Source of the DNA: Chryseobacterium arachidis
GTDB lineage: Bacteria > Bacteroidota > Bacteroidia > Flavobacteriales > Weeksellaceae
Assembly: GCF_900129245.1 (NCBI RefSeq)
Contig: NZ_FQUT01000005.1
Coordinates: 124,001-188,000 of the forward strand
Reading direction: 5' to 3'
Length of the DNA stretch: 64,000 nucleotides
Part shown: piece after piece, positions 37,946 to 46,461 of the stretch
Layout: each line of letters begins with the position of its first letter
Numbering within the stretch: position 1 is the stretch's first letter
Notes under the pieces: model-generated
Seen by the model: only the letters and a program-made list of their open reading frames with translations
Databases searched by the model: none
What the model was told of the DNA's origin: nothing
Translations under genes and position numbers: made by a program

Positions 37946-38521
37946 ATGAAAAAAATATTTTTATTAATTATAATAATGGCAGCTTTATTCGGTTGCCGAA
38001 AAACTGAAAAAATGAAAGAAAAATTATTTCCGGAAAGATCTTATGAAGATGCTCAAATAGATAATTTTTATTGGTCTATTGAAGGTTGGGATTATTCCGT
38101 TATCCCTTTAATTAAGCCATTTCAATTAATAAGATTGCAAGGTGATTATGTGTGGCAACTTTCGACTGGATTTAATAAATTTGATGAAATTAGTGTAAGT
38201 CCAATTAATGATTTTAATTTAACAAATAATTACATTTATGGTCATAAAGTTGAAGAGACTCGAGATTTTGACAATCGTAAAATAATTGTTCCAGCTTTTT
38301 GGTTCATTATTGACATTAAAAAAGGTGTCAAAGAGGTCTCATTATCTAAATTTAATTCAGAGCAAGAACTCAAAGCTGAACTCAAAAAACTCAACCTCCC
38401 TGAAACGTTTCTGAACCCAGATGAGATCTATGAACAATATAAACAAAATCCTGTTTTGCCATGGTTTCCGGAGGATATTAAAAAACAGCTGGAAGAAGTA
38501 AAAGCTAAACAAGGGAAATAA
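37946..38521 (+). CDS. Lipoprotein, candidate immunity protein to the T6SS effector
   Basis: A 191-residue lipoprotein starting 6 bp after the effector frame. The lipobox MAALFGC has the acylated Cys at 17. No family is recognised. The C-terminus has a helical, Lys-rich tail after VLPWFPEDIKKQLEEVK. A periplasmic or outer-membrane lipoprotein just after a lipase-type effector is the usual place and form of an immunity protein against a periplasm-acting toxin, which is inference. Its 3' end is duplicated at 39020-39109. Confidence 0.7.
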   Translation: MKKIFLLIIIMAALFGCRKTEKMKEKLFPERSYEDAQIDNFYWSIEGWDYSVIPLIKPFQLIRLQGDYVWQLSTGFNKFDEISVSPINDFNLTNNYIYGHKVEETRDFDNRKIIVPAFWFIIDIKKGVKEVSLSKFNSEQELKAELKKLNLPETFLNPDEIYEQYKQNPVLPWFPEDIKKQLEEVKAKQGK

Positions 38522-38628
38522 ACACCAGCTAAAAGGATGATAAATCATATTAACTTCATTAGTCTTTTTTATCATATATTATTGATTCTTTCAAAAATGA
38601 TGATGATTTTTTTGTTGTCCTATTAATT

Positions 38629-39015
38629 ATGGGAGTCATTTTTTTTGCTATCGTAGTAATTGTTGGTGTAGTCTTATGTTTACTATTTATTTTGTTGCTA
38701 ATTGGGCTTATAACAGCAGGTATTTTATCAACCTCTGTTTTGATAGGTATTCAACAGAAATCTATTAGTAAAGGTTTCAAAACGTTTTTCTTGGGAGTTT
38801 CAATGGTAGGCTGCACCATTATAGCTATAATCTTTTTTTGGTTTGTTAATTCTGTTAAAGAATGGTGGGATACTAATATTTCCATAATTATTGGAATATT
38901 TTGTGGAGTTTTAAGTGGTTACATTTTAGGTTTATTGATGTTTGTAGCTTTGAAAAAAATAATCTCATTATTACAGAAGAAATACCAAACTATTCGAAGC
39001 GTTTCTAAATCTTGA
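38629..39015 (+). CDS. Small membrane protein in the effector/immunity region
   Basis: A 128-residue protein with about four membrane segments (IFFAIVVIVGVVLCLLFILL, an adjoining ITAGILSTSVLIG, TFFLGVSMVGCTIIAIIFFW, IIIGIFCGVLSGYILGLLM) and a short basic tail. Unknown family. It might be an immunity protein or an unrelated inner-membrane protein. Directly after its stop begins the leftover 3' end of an immunity gene, so its own 3' end could be a recombination joint. Confidence 0.6.
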   Translation: MGVIFFAIVVIVGVVLCLLFILLLIGLITAGILSTSVLIGIQQKSISKGFKTFFLGVSMVGCTIIAIIFFWFVNSVKEWWDTNISIIIGIFCGVLSGYILGLLMFVALKKIISLLQKKYQTIRSVSKS

Positions 39016-39019
39016 CGAA

Positions 39020-39109
39020 GTGCAGTATAAACAATATCCTGTTTTGCCATGGTTTCCGGAGGATATTAAAAAACAGTTGGAAGAAATAAAAGCTAAGCAA
39101 AGAAAATAA
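39020..39109 (+). pseudogene. Leftover 3' end of a second copy of the lipoprotein immunity gene
   Basis: The bases encoding YPVLPWFPEDIKKQLEEIK and the stop codon at 39107-39109 repeat the end of the gene at 37946-38521 nearly base for base. No start or body is present. It is a trace of a second immunity gene that was mostly deleted or replaced, typical of effector/immunity turnover. Confidence 0.8.
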
Positions 39110-39177
39110 ATTATTTAATAATGTCAAAAAAGTCAATAAATCAGACATTTCTGATTTTATAAGGAAGGTGTTTTTCG

Positions 39178-39423
39178 AAAAATGGTATTTTCCTGTTGGA
39201 TTTTTTTACTTTTTATTTTCTTCAATTTAATGGTGTTGTTACGAATGACCAATTAATATCTACTGTAAACATGATTTCCCTTATATGACTGATCTTGTTT
39301 TCTATTGTTCAATTTTATAAAAGAAAGTGGATTGCGGGTTGTCTTGCTTTGATAGCTGCATTGTTATATATTTTTATAGCAGTTGTATTTGGGATGTTAA
39401 TCTTATTTATGGATAATAGATAG
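39178..39423 (+). pseudogene. Broken gene for a small membrane protein
   Basis: Fragments in shifting frames read MVFSCWIFLLFIFFNLMVLL and, after stops, NMISLI (stop) LILFSIVQFYKRKW and ACLALIAALLYIFIAVVFG-like hydrophobic segments up to the stop at 39421-39423. The hydrophobic parts suggest a decayed protein of three or four membrane segments. The region from 39110 to 39489 contains no intact gene. Confidence 0.5.
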
Positions 39424-39489
39424 TCATTTTTTATAATTAGTATTAGAAATATTCTGATGTCAAAGTTTTATCAAACAACAAAATACAAT

Positions 39490-40098
39490 ATGAAAAAATT
39501 GATGCTGTACATTATTTTATTTCTTCTGTCTGCTGAGGCAGATTTGTATTCGCAAAAGATTGTTCATAAAGACAATTATACATTTCAGGTACAAAAAGAA
39601 GTTGGAGATTTAAATAATGATAAACAGGATGATAAAATAATGGTGGAAATGGATGTAGATGACGAAACCAGACCCCTGAGATTACAGATATTCCTGTCCC
39701 AACCCGATAAGAAGCTTAAATTAGTAGTTTCTTCTACAAAAATCATTGAGAGTCAATATCCGGTTGATAAAAAAGGGGAGCACAATGGTAATCCGATTCC
39801 TGCTTTTTTTATTGAGGATGGTAATTTAAAAATGCTTACTGACATTAATAATCGGAAAAGCAGTTACGAATTCAGGCTGAAGCAAAATAATTTTGAATTG
39901 ATCAAAATATCCAGAGTGATTTGGGATGGAAAAGAAACTACCTCCGAAACAGAAATAGATTTAATAAAAGGAACTAAAAGTGAATATGACAGAGATTTTA
40001 GCCCACACAAAAAGAATATAAAAAACACTCAGCTAAAACAAATCAAAGCTCTGCCTAAAATACAGGATTTAAGATTTTCAGATTTAGAAAAATTATAA
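39490..40098 (+). CDS. Secreted protein of unknown function
   Basis: The frame opens at 39457, but starting at 39490 gives a proper signal peptide (MKKLMLYIILFLLSAEADLY, cut before or after SQ). The mature protein, about 180 residues, includes VGDLNNDKQDDKIMVEMDVD, an Asp/Asn-rich loop like a single FG-GAP or calcium-binding element, and a basic C-terminus. I do not recognise a family. Its stop overlaps the 3' end of the convergent gene by 6 bp. As the last plus-strand gene of the effector island, it may be a further immunity or accessory protein. Confidence 0.65.
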   Translation: MKKLMLYIILFLLSAEADLYSQKIVHKDNYTFQVQKEVGDLNNDKQDDKIMVEMDVDDETRPLRLQIFLSQPDKKLKLVVSSTKIIESQYPVDKKGEHNGNPIPAFFIEDGNLKMLTDINNRKSSYEFRLKQNNFELIKISRVIWDGKETTSETEIDLIKGTKSEYDRDFSPHKKNIKNTQLKQIKALPKIQDLRFSDLEKL

Positions 40099-40335
40099 AA
40101 CCTCAAGATCATTAAACACCTCGATAACGGCTTCAATAAGCCCTTTATCCACAGCCGTTTCCGAAGAAGAGTCGGGAAGAAGTGCCCGTAATTCACCTGC
40201 ATCATCTCTTTCAAAGATAACTTCATAGCCGTTGATATCCACAGAAAGTTTGTAGCCGTACGTAAAAGTGGCAAGCCGCCCGTTGAAAAGGTAATCTTTA
40301 CCCTTATGGGTTACCGGCAATTCAAATTGTTCCAT
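40093..40335 (-). CDS. Conserved-looking small protein of unknown function
   Basis: An 80-residue cytoplasmic protein with beta-rich N-terminal half (ELPVTHKGKDYLFNGRLATF, YGYKLSVDINGYEVIFERDD) and a helical end (EAVIEVFNDLEVL). Codon use and composition are those of a real gene. I cannot name the family. It is transcribed toward the secreted protein gene, overlapping its end. Confidence 0.7.
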   Translation of the reverse strand: MEQFELPVTHKGKDYLFNGRLATFTYGYKLSVDINGYEVIFERDDAGELRALLPDSSSETAVDKGLIEAVIEVFNDLEVL

Positions 40336-40416
40336 TAATTCTTGTTCGAAATTCTGGGCAAAGGTCGGTATTTAGATAGATATATTCCTATAATAAATTC
40401 AATGTAAACGATTTTA

Positions 40417-40567
40417 GAGTCTGTTTAAACTTTATTTCAAATCGAAATTTTAATGGAATTTTTTGTTTACCCCAATCCTAAAGGGCGAAAAATTCCATTA
40501 AAAATTAAGCAAAATTATTCCCTTTAGGGTCGGGGAAAATAATTTTAGTTAATTTTTAAACAGGCCC
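40417..40567. mobile_element. 151-bp MITE-like element with TTA target duplication
   Basis: Ends are GAGTCTGTTTAAAC and, inverted, GGGCCTGTTTAAAA. It is flanked on both sides by TTA (40414-40416 and 40568-40570). Inside, CCCCAATCCTAAAGGG and CCCTTTAGGGTCGGGG form a second inverted repeat, and TTAATGGAATTTTT pairs with AAAAATTCCATTAA. No coding capacity. Terminal repeats of this type with a TNA duplication are known from IS5-family elements, so a related transposase could move it. Confidence 0.7.
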
Positions 40568-40594
40568 TTAAAAGCTATTTTATCCTCAAAACAA

Positions 40595-40623
40595 AAGAGC
40601 ATCGAAAAAAACCGATGCCCTTT
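40595..40623 (-). terminator. Terminator after the xylose transporter gene
   Basis: On the minus strand GCATCG and CGATGC form a stem around GTTTTTTT, followed by TCTTTTGTTTT. It lies 26 bp beyond the stop codon of the transporter. Confidence 0.65.
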
Positions 40624-40648
40624 AACTAACTATTGATGTGAAAAATAT

Positions 40649-42070
40649 TTATTTTTTCCAAAGTTTTTCAATTTCCTCCAAAGATTTTCCTTTAGTTTCA
40701 GGAACCATTTTCCAGACAAAAATCAGTGATAAAACGCTCATTACTCCGTAAAAACCGTAAGTAAAAGCACCACTGAACTCCATCATAAACGGATAAGTGG
40801 AAGAAATTAAATAATTGGCCGCCCATTGCGCAGCAACAGCCACAGCAATTGCCGCTCCTCTGATTTTATTCGGGAAAAGCTCCGAAATCAATACCCAGCA
40901 GATCGGTCCCCACGACATCATGAAAGATGCAGTATAAATAATGATAAAAACCAAAGTTGCAATCCCGATAATCTGCAAATAAGAGAAAATAGCAATCGCA
41001 AACATGCCAATCGCCATTCCGATGGAACCAACGATTAATAGAGGTTTTCTTCCCCATTTGTCAACCGTGAAGATTGCTACCACTGTGAAGATCACATTCA
41101 CCAATCCCATGACAACCGTCTGAAACATTGAGGCATCTTTATGAACGCCCATGCTTTCAAAAATCCTCGGAGCATAATACAATGCCACATTGATTCCTAC
41201 AAACTGCTGAAATACCGAAAGCAGTATTCCGATGATGATCACTGTTTTACCAAAGGCAAAAATTTCACTTTTATGTTCTGCAACGGTTCCTTTGATTTCA
41301 TTAAAAATCTCTACGCCACGGTTTTGACCATTAATTTTGGTTAAAATTTTAAGCGCTTCCTCATCTTTTTTTATAAGGGTTAAATATCTCGGTGTTTCAG
41401 GAACAAAAAACAGCAAAATTCCGAATAATGCAGCAGGAATCGTTAATGATAAAAACATATAACGCCATCCGATGTCATTAATCCATTCGATGGATTTTCC
41501 GTCTGCAATTCCCCAGTTTACAAAATACACCACCAGCATTCCGAAGATAATGGCGAACTGATTCAGAGAAACCAATCTTCCACGAACTTCTGCAGGCGCG
41601 ATCTCACCGATATACATCGGGCAAACGGCGGATGCCAGACCTACTCCGATTCCTCCGATAATTCTGTAGAAATTAAAAGCCAGCAATACCCCCATGGAAT
41701 GTTCCCCATGTTTAAAGAAGAGAAATTCCGGATAAGCAGCCCCCAAAGCACTGATAAAAAACAAGAAAGCCGCCAGCATCAAAGATTTTTTTCTTCCCAG
41801 TCTGGAAGAGAAATACCCTGATACCGCCCCTCCGATAATACAACCGATCAAAGCACTGGAAATAGTAGCTCCGTGTGCCAGAGAACTTAGTCCTAGCGGG
41901 ATAATCAGATATTCCTGGATCGATTTTTCTGCTCCCGAGATTACTGCTGTATCATACCCAAACAAAAGTCCGCCTAAAGTGGCTACCAAAGTAAGCACGG
42001 TGACGTAAGTCATATTAATTTCCGCTTTCGTCTCTGAGGAATAATTCGGTCCAGAATCTATTATTTGCAT
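40649..42070 (-). CDS. MFS sugar porter, D-xylose:H+ symporter-like
   Basis: A 473-residue inner-membrane transporter of the sugar porter family with 12 membrane segments. Signatures: GYDTAVISGA in helix 1, SSRLGRKKSL and DKWGRKPLL in the two cytoplasmic loops, VPETPRYL after helix 6 and VPETKGKSLEEIE at the C-terminus. Placed after xylA and resembling XylE, it probably imports xylose. The gap to xylA (112 bp) holds a divergent repeat A copy. A glucose or arabinose porter is possible. Confidence 0.88.
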   Translation of the reverse strand: MQIIDSGPNYSSETKAEINMTYVTVLTLVATLGGLLFGYDTAVISGAEKSIQEYLIIPLGLSSLAHGATISSALIGCIIGGAVSGYFSSRLGRKKSLMLAAFLFFISALGAAYPEFLFFKHGEHSMGVLLAFNFYRIIGGIGVGLASAVCPMYIGEIAPAEVRGRLVSLNQFAIIFGMLVVYFVNWGIADGKSIEWINDIGWRYMFLSLTIPAALFGILLFFVPETPRYLTLIKKDEEALKILTKINGQNRGVEIFNEIKGTVAEHKSEIFAFGKTVIIIGILLSVFQQFVGINVALYYAPRIFESMGVHKDASMFQTVVMGLVNVIFTVVAIFTVDKWGRKPLLIVGSIGMAIGMFAIAIFSYLQIIGIATLVFIIIYTASFMMSWGPICWVLISELFPNKIRGAAIAVAVAAQWAANYLISSTYPFMMEFSGAFTYGFYGVMSVLSLIFVWKMVPETKGKSLEEIEKLWKK

Positions 42071-42097
42071 AGTGTGATTTAGTTTTGATTGTTGTTA

Positions 42098-42180
42098 TTT
42101 TTTGTTTTACGCAAAGGCGCCAGGATACTTGAAAAGTTTGTAAATTTTAAAAACTTTACGCCGCCTCTGCGTTTAACCAA
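42098..42180 (-). repeat. Leader-type repeat A, divergent copy 7
   Basis: On the minus strand it runs from GGTTAAACGCAGAGGCGG to GGCGCCTTTGCGTAAAAC, ending about 28 nt before the transporter start. Confidence 0.6.
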
Positions 42181-42182
42181 TA

Positions 42183-43511
42183 TTATAAATACTGATTGAT
42201 TAAGCTTTCCAAATATTCCTGCTTGCCGCTTTCTCTTCCTACTTCCCCAAGATTTTCTGCGTGTGAAGCAAGATCGGCTAAAGAAAGTTTTCCGTCTTCA
42301 AAATCCTTCCCTTTTCCACTGTCGAAAGAAGAATATCTGTTGGTTCTGATTTCAGAATATTTAGATTTTTCTAAAATAGCATCTGCAGCCAGGAAAGCTC
42401 TCGCAAAATTGTCCATTCCGCTGATGTGAGCGATGAAAATATCTTCAAGATCTGTAGAGTTTCTTCTGATTTTAGCGTCAAAATTCACACCTCCACCCTG
42501 GAATCCTCCGGCCTGAATAATCACCAGCATGGCCTGAGTCATTTCGTATAAATCAACCGGGAACTGATCTGTATCCCAGCCATTCTGATAATCTCCACGG
42601 TTTGCATCGATACTTCCCAACACATTATTATCAGCAGCAACCTGAAGTTCATGTTCAAAAGTATGCTGAGCCAAAGTAGCGTGGTTTACTTCAAGATTCA
42701 ATTTAAAATCTCCTAAAAGATCGTACTGACGAAGGAAATTAAGACACGTTGCTGCATCAAAATCGTATTGGTGCTTAGTAGGTTCCATCGGTTTGGGCTC
42801 GATGAAGAAGGTTCCTGTAAAGCCTTGAGAACGGGCGTAATCTTTAGCTAAATGTAAAAATTTCGCCATGTGCTCCTGCTCACGTTTCATATCGGTGTTC
42901 AGTAAAGACATATAACCTTCGCGGCCACCCCAGAAAACGTAATTTTCTCCGCCTAACTTAATGGTTGCATCCAGCGCATTTTTTACCTGACCTCCTGCGT
43001 AAGCTAAAACATCGAAAGAAGGATTGGTAGCCGCACCGTTCATGAACCTTGGGTTGGAGAAACAGTTGGAAGTCCCCCAAAGTAATTTTACCCCCGAAGC
43101 AGTCTGCTTTTCTTTTGCATAATCTGTGATGAATTCTAATCTTTTTGTTGATTCCACGAAACTATCGGCTTCATCAATCAAATCATAATCGTGGAAACAG
43201 TAATATGGAACCCCTAATTTTGTGAAAAACTCAAAAGCGGCATCCATTTTTTCTGTTGCTCTTTGTTTGGCATCAGAAGCAGCTAACCAGTCGAATTGCT
43301 GTGTTCCAGCTCCGAAAGGATCTCCTCCTGTTGCGCAGAATGTATGCCAGTAAGCTGTCGCAAACTTGAAATATTCTTTCATTGTTTTTCCGCGGACAAC
43401 TCTTTTTTCGTCATAAAATTTAAATGCCAAAGGATTATCAGACTCTCTTCCTTCAAATTCAATTTTCCCAATACCTTTAAAGTATTCCTTATTACCAATT
43501 GTGATAGCCAT
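42183..43511 (-). CDS. xylA: Xylose isomerase
   Basis: A 442-residue metal-dependent isomerase converting D-xylose to D-xylulose. The active-site His is in YYCFHDYD near residue 101, and the metal sites are in [31 protein letters not shown] and [19 protein letters not shown]. The length is standard for class II enzymes. A LacI-type operator like those of the pectin genes lies 27 bp upstream of the start. No xylulokinase gene is in the window. Confidence 0.96.
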   Translation of the reverse strand: MAITIGNKEYFKGIGKIEFEGRESDNPLAFKFYDEKRVVRGKTMKEYFKFATAYWHTFCATGGDPFGAGTQQFDWLAASDAKQRATEKMDAAFEFFTKLGVPYYCFHDYDLIDEADSFVESTKRLEFITDYAKEKQTASGVKLLWGTSNCFSNPRFMNGAATNPSFDVLAYAGGQVKNALDATIKLGGENYVFWGGREGYMSLLNTDMKREQEHMAKFLHLAKDYARSQGFTGTFFIEPKPMEPTKHQYDFDAATCLNFLRQYDLLGDFKLNLEVNHATLAQHTFEHELQVAADNNVLGSIDANRGDYQNGWDTDQFPVDLYEMTQAMLVIIQAGGFQGGGVNFDAKIRRNSTDLEDIFIAHISGMDNFARAFLAADAILEKSKYSEIRTNRYSSFDSGKGKDFEDGKLSLADLASHAENLGEVGRESGKQEYLESLINQYL

Positions 43512-43537
43512 TGTATATTTATTTTAAATTTTTTTGT

Positions 43538-43549
43538 GTAATCGATTGC
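43538..43549. promoter_or_regulatory. LacI-type operator upstream of xylA
   Basis: GTAATCGATTGC, the exact reverse complement of the kduI site core. It is 27 bp upstream of the xylA start codon, in a place where a bound repressor would block transcription or elongation. Confidence 0.72.
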
Positions 43550-43895
43550 ATTTCAAATTTGAGATTTTCTGAATTGTAAGGCAAAAAAACTTATGCCTTT
43601 TGAAACCTATAGACATCATAAATCTTTAATGCTAATTATTAATTAAAATTGATATTTTGTTAATCTTTGAAAGTTTCTAAATGTAACAATTTTATGTAAT
43701 ATGCAATGAAAATTTTATAATATCTTATTTTGTATGATAAGGGTGTGTCTATTTCTTTATTTAATAAGATGTTGATCGATTTTATTTGATTTTATTTTTA
43801 AGATAATTTTGAAAAAAACAGGATGAGAAAGCAATTTTATTTCCCCGAAAAATGCTCCTGAAAAACAATTCCGGTTTTTATATGGTTTATTTAAA

Positions 43896-43903
43896 TAGTT
43901 TTG
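43896..43903 (+). promoter_or_regulatory. Promoter -7 element for the WG-repeat gene
   Basis: TAGTTTTG matches TAnnTTTG and ends 26 bp before the ATG at 43930. No good -33 TTTG is present. It supports the later start codon, because the ATG at 43852 would lie upstream of the promoter. Confidence 0.45.
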
Positions 43904-43929
43904 TAATTTCTAAACATGTTTTTTATACC

Positions 43930-44931
43930 ATGAAATCGCAAGTGAAAACATTATCTACTTTTTTAATTGTACTATTCTTTTCGGGAACCCTTTTTTCTCA
44001 GGATCAGCTTTCTAAGTTTAAAGACAAAATTGATTTTTATGTATTAGATAATTTTGTTTCTAGAATAGATAATGATTCTGTTTTTGTTAGTAATTCATAC
44101 CAGTATGGGGCCAATAATTATGACAAGGATGGTGATTTTTATTTTTGTGATAATAAAACGAAAAATAGAATATTTCCTTACGGGTTTGAAATAGCTTATC
44201 CGTTTGTAGGAAAAACGGCTGTTGTAAAATATAAAGGTCGATGGGGATTAATTGATCGAAACGGAAGATTCATTTTTTATTCGGTTACCACTTATCCAAT
44301 AAGATTAACATCCTATGAAAAATATGCAGTGTTTGATAATAGCATTATGTATGATCTAAGATCCGGAATTTTACAGGAACATTCTATTTATTGTGCTGAG
44401 CCGGCAGGTCCTAATTATTTTATATCAAAAAGCAAGTCTGGAAAATACAATTTGATTGAAGTAGAGAAAGGTCCAGTTTTTAAAACAGAAATGGATTCTA
44501 TTATTCCAAATCAGAATTTAATTTATAAAGGTAATTCCAATCGAAGTTTACTGATTTTAAAAAAGAATAATAAATACGGACTGTATCTTTCCAATGGAAC
44601 CGAGATCCTCAAAATAAAATATGAAAAAGCCAAGTTCTTAGGAAATTATTTCATGTTGTATGAAAACAATAAGTGGAATTATTATACTTATGAAAATAAT
44701 AAACTGAATTTAATTCTTTCAAGTCCATTCGAATGTATTACTCCGGCTTATCAGACAAAAGTCATTGGCACATTTAAAAAAGATAACCAATACAATCTCT
44801 TAAAAATTGACGGGGAAATTTTACCCGAAAACTTCGATTTTATCAGTGATAATGCTGCGTATGGAGTAAAAGATAATACTATGGTTATTTTCAATTCTGA
44901 TGCAAATTATTACACTTACACCGAAAAATAA
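43930..44931 (+). CDS. Secreted WG-repeat protein
   Basis: The frame is open from 43852, but starting at 43930 gives a signal peptide (MKSQVKTLSTFLIVLFFSGT ending FSQ) and 333 residues. VVKYKGRWGLIDRNGRFIF is a clear WG repeat; weaker copies are NKYGLYLSNGTEILKIKYEK and NKWNYYTYENN. WG repeats form small beta motifs of unknown role in many Bacteroidota secreted proteins. The next gene begins 15 bp later, so it may be the first gene of the tRNA-like operon, though its exported location makes a functional link uncertain. Confidence 0.8.
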   Translation: MKSQVKTLSTFLIVLFFSGTLFSQDQLSKFKDKIDFYVLDNFVSRIDNDSVFVSNSYQYGANNYDKDGDFYFCDNKTKNRIFPYGFEIAYPFVGKTAVVKYKGRWGLIDRNGRFIFYSVTTYPIRLTSYEKYAVFDNSIMYDLRSGILQEHSIYCAEPAGPNYFISKSKSGKYNLIEVEKGPVFKTEMDSIIPNQNLIYKGNSNRSLLILKKNNKYGLYLSNGTEILKIKYEKAKFLGNYFMLYENNKWNYYTYENNKLNLILSSPFECITPAYQTKVIGTFKKDNQYNLLKIDGEILPENFDFISDNAAYGVKDNTMVIFNSDANYYTYTEK

Positions 44932-44946
44932 CTTCTACATTTGGAC

Positions 44947-45660
44947 ATGAACAACAGAAACCGAGGCAAAAATACAGGTGACGATGCAATATTTGGCACA
45001 GAAAAACAGATCGACAAACTGAAATTAGCTGTTCAGGATATGCAGTATTTGTTGAGCAGGAATTATGCGGAAAAAGCTTCTTCAGATTTAGTAGGAAATC
45101 ATTATCGTTTAAAAACCCGACAAATTCAGGCGTTGCGTGGTGCTTCGGCTTCGGACCTTCAGATTCAGAACAGAAAATCTAAGGAACTTGAAATTTCAGA
45201 TTTAAAAAATAAAATAATTTATCTCGATGGTTTTAATGTTTTGATTTTATTGGAAAGCCTACTTTCGGAAGCTTATATTTTTGAAGGTTTGGATGGCTGC
45301 TTCCGTGATCTTTCGGGTGTTTTCGGAACGTATAAAAGAGTCAATCAGACTCAAAAAGTGATAGAACTAATCGCTGAATTTTTTCAAAAATCTCAGGTAG
45401 AAAAAATAATATGGATTTTCGACAAACCTGTTTCCAATAGCGGAAGAATCAGGCAGATTATTCAGGATTTTGCTGAAGAAAATAACCTCAACTGGGATGT
45501 TGACTCGGAGTTTAATCCTGACAAGTTCTTAGCTGAAAATGCTGAAATCGTCGTTTCCTCTGATGCCTGGATTTTGGATCATTGTAAAAACTGGTTTAAT
45601 CTGGTTGGATATTTGATGAAAGAGGAAAATCTTTCCGCTAATCTTATCAAAATGTTTTAA
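44947..45660 (+). CDS. DUF434 family protein (candidate RNA-acting PIN/NYN-like protein)
   Basis: I place the start at the ATG at 44947; a TTG at 44941 is also in frame. The N-terminal half has LVGNHYRLKTRQIQALRGA, the DUF434 signature, and the second half YLDGFNVLILLESLLSE with EGLDGCFRDLSGVF, typical of the domain that accompanies it. The DGFNV strand followed by later Asp residues (IFDKPV, VSSDAWIL) recalls PIN/NYN nucleases, where clustered Asp bind metal; this is inference. It stands 2 bp before the next gene and leads toward the tRNA-like array, which fits an RNA-acting role. Confidence 0.8.
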   Translation: MNNRNRGKNTGDDAIFGTEKQIDKLKLAVQDMQYLLSRNYAEKASSDLVGNHYRLKTRQIQALRGASASDLQIQNRKSKELEISDLKNKIIYLDGFNVLILLESLLSEAYIFEGLDGCFRDLSGVFGTYKRVNQTQKVIELIAEFFQKSQVEKIIWIFDKPVSNSGRIRQIIQDFAEENNLNWDVDSEFNPDKFLAENAEIVVSSDAWILDHCKNWFNLVGYLMKEENLSANLIKMF

Positions 45661-45662
45661 TA

Positions 45663-46310
45663 ATGAATTTTGAAAAGTTAATCCCGTTATTTTCTGACGA
45701 ATGGAAAGAAAAATATCAGGCCATTTTAGCGGAAGAACATCTTAAAAGTTTAGATGATAATATTCAGAGATTTAAAGATCAGACTTTAGATTGGGATTGT
45801 CCTTTCTTTAATGAAGAGGTTAAAATAGATCGTCCTGAAAGTTTTAATATATTTATCAATATTCTCGAAACTCAAAATTCTGACGAGGTGAAAGCAAAAC
45901 AATTAGAGGCAATTCCTTTTGAATATTGGCTGAATATTTTGGGACAACGTTTGACTTCAGCAAGTCTTCGTGATGAAAATGCGATTCCACCCTTAAAAAG
46001 TTTGCTTATTGAAGCCTGTGAAAAACCTTTTAATCATGAAATTACCACCGCTCAAAGAGCTTGGGAAAAACACGTTGGAAGGCTAGACGATCCGTTTTGG
46101 GGAGAAGTAAAAGGTAATAATCAACAGAAACAGCGAGTCGTGATGGAGAAAATTAATTACATTTTGGATCATAAAACCTGGTGGAATGTGTTCTTTCATT
46201 ACAAACACGAACTGGTTTTCGAAGTCAGAGAAAAAGAAGGTCACGGAATCCGATGGAGCCACGGCGGAAAACAACTGATCGGCTTTCTAGAGTTTTTTAT
46301 TAATGAATAA
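45663..46310 (+). CDS. Unknown protein in the tRNA-like operon
   Basis: A 215-residue cytoplasmic protein. I do not recognise the family. It is mostly helical and acidic in the first half (LIPLFSDEWKEKYQAILAEE). The second half has ITTAQRAWEKHVGRLDDPFW, DHKTWWNVFFHYKHELVFEV and a Gly/His-rich end GHGIRWSHGGKQLIGFLEF; conserved-looking Arg, His and Trp could form an active or nucleic-acid-binding site. It starts 2 bp after the DUF434 gene, which makes translation coupling likely. Confidence 0.75.
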   Translation: MNFEKLIPLFSDEWKEKYQAILAEEHLKSLDDNIQRFKDQTLDWDCPFFNEEVKIDRPESFNIFINILETQNSDEVKAKQLEAIPFEYWLNILGQRLTSASLRDENAIPPLKSLLIEACEKPFNHEITTAQRAWEKHVGRLDDPFWGEVKGNNQQKQRVVMEKINYILDHKTWWNVFFHYKHELVFEVREKEGHGIRWSHGGKQLIGFLEFFINE

Positions 46311-46461
46311 CTAAAACTTACTTATCATTTGACTGTCAGAATTGAAATCAAACTTTAATCTTCCAGCCTCCAACTTCTAACTTCCAGCATTTAAAAAACT
46401 TTTCTCTGCGTAAAAACATTGCGTACTCCACAAATAATTTTGTCAAAGTAAATAAAAAGCA

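Larger units (their letters stand above)
43512..43929. other. Divergent intergenic region between xylA and the tRNA-like cluster
   Basis: About 418 bp, AT-rich, holding the xylA operator at 43538 and, near the right end, the promoter-like TAGTTTTG. In-frame ATGs at 43852 and onward exist but I do not take them as coding. Nothing else is seen. Confidence 0.5.
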
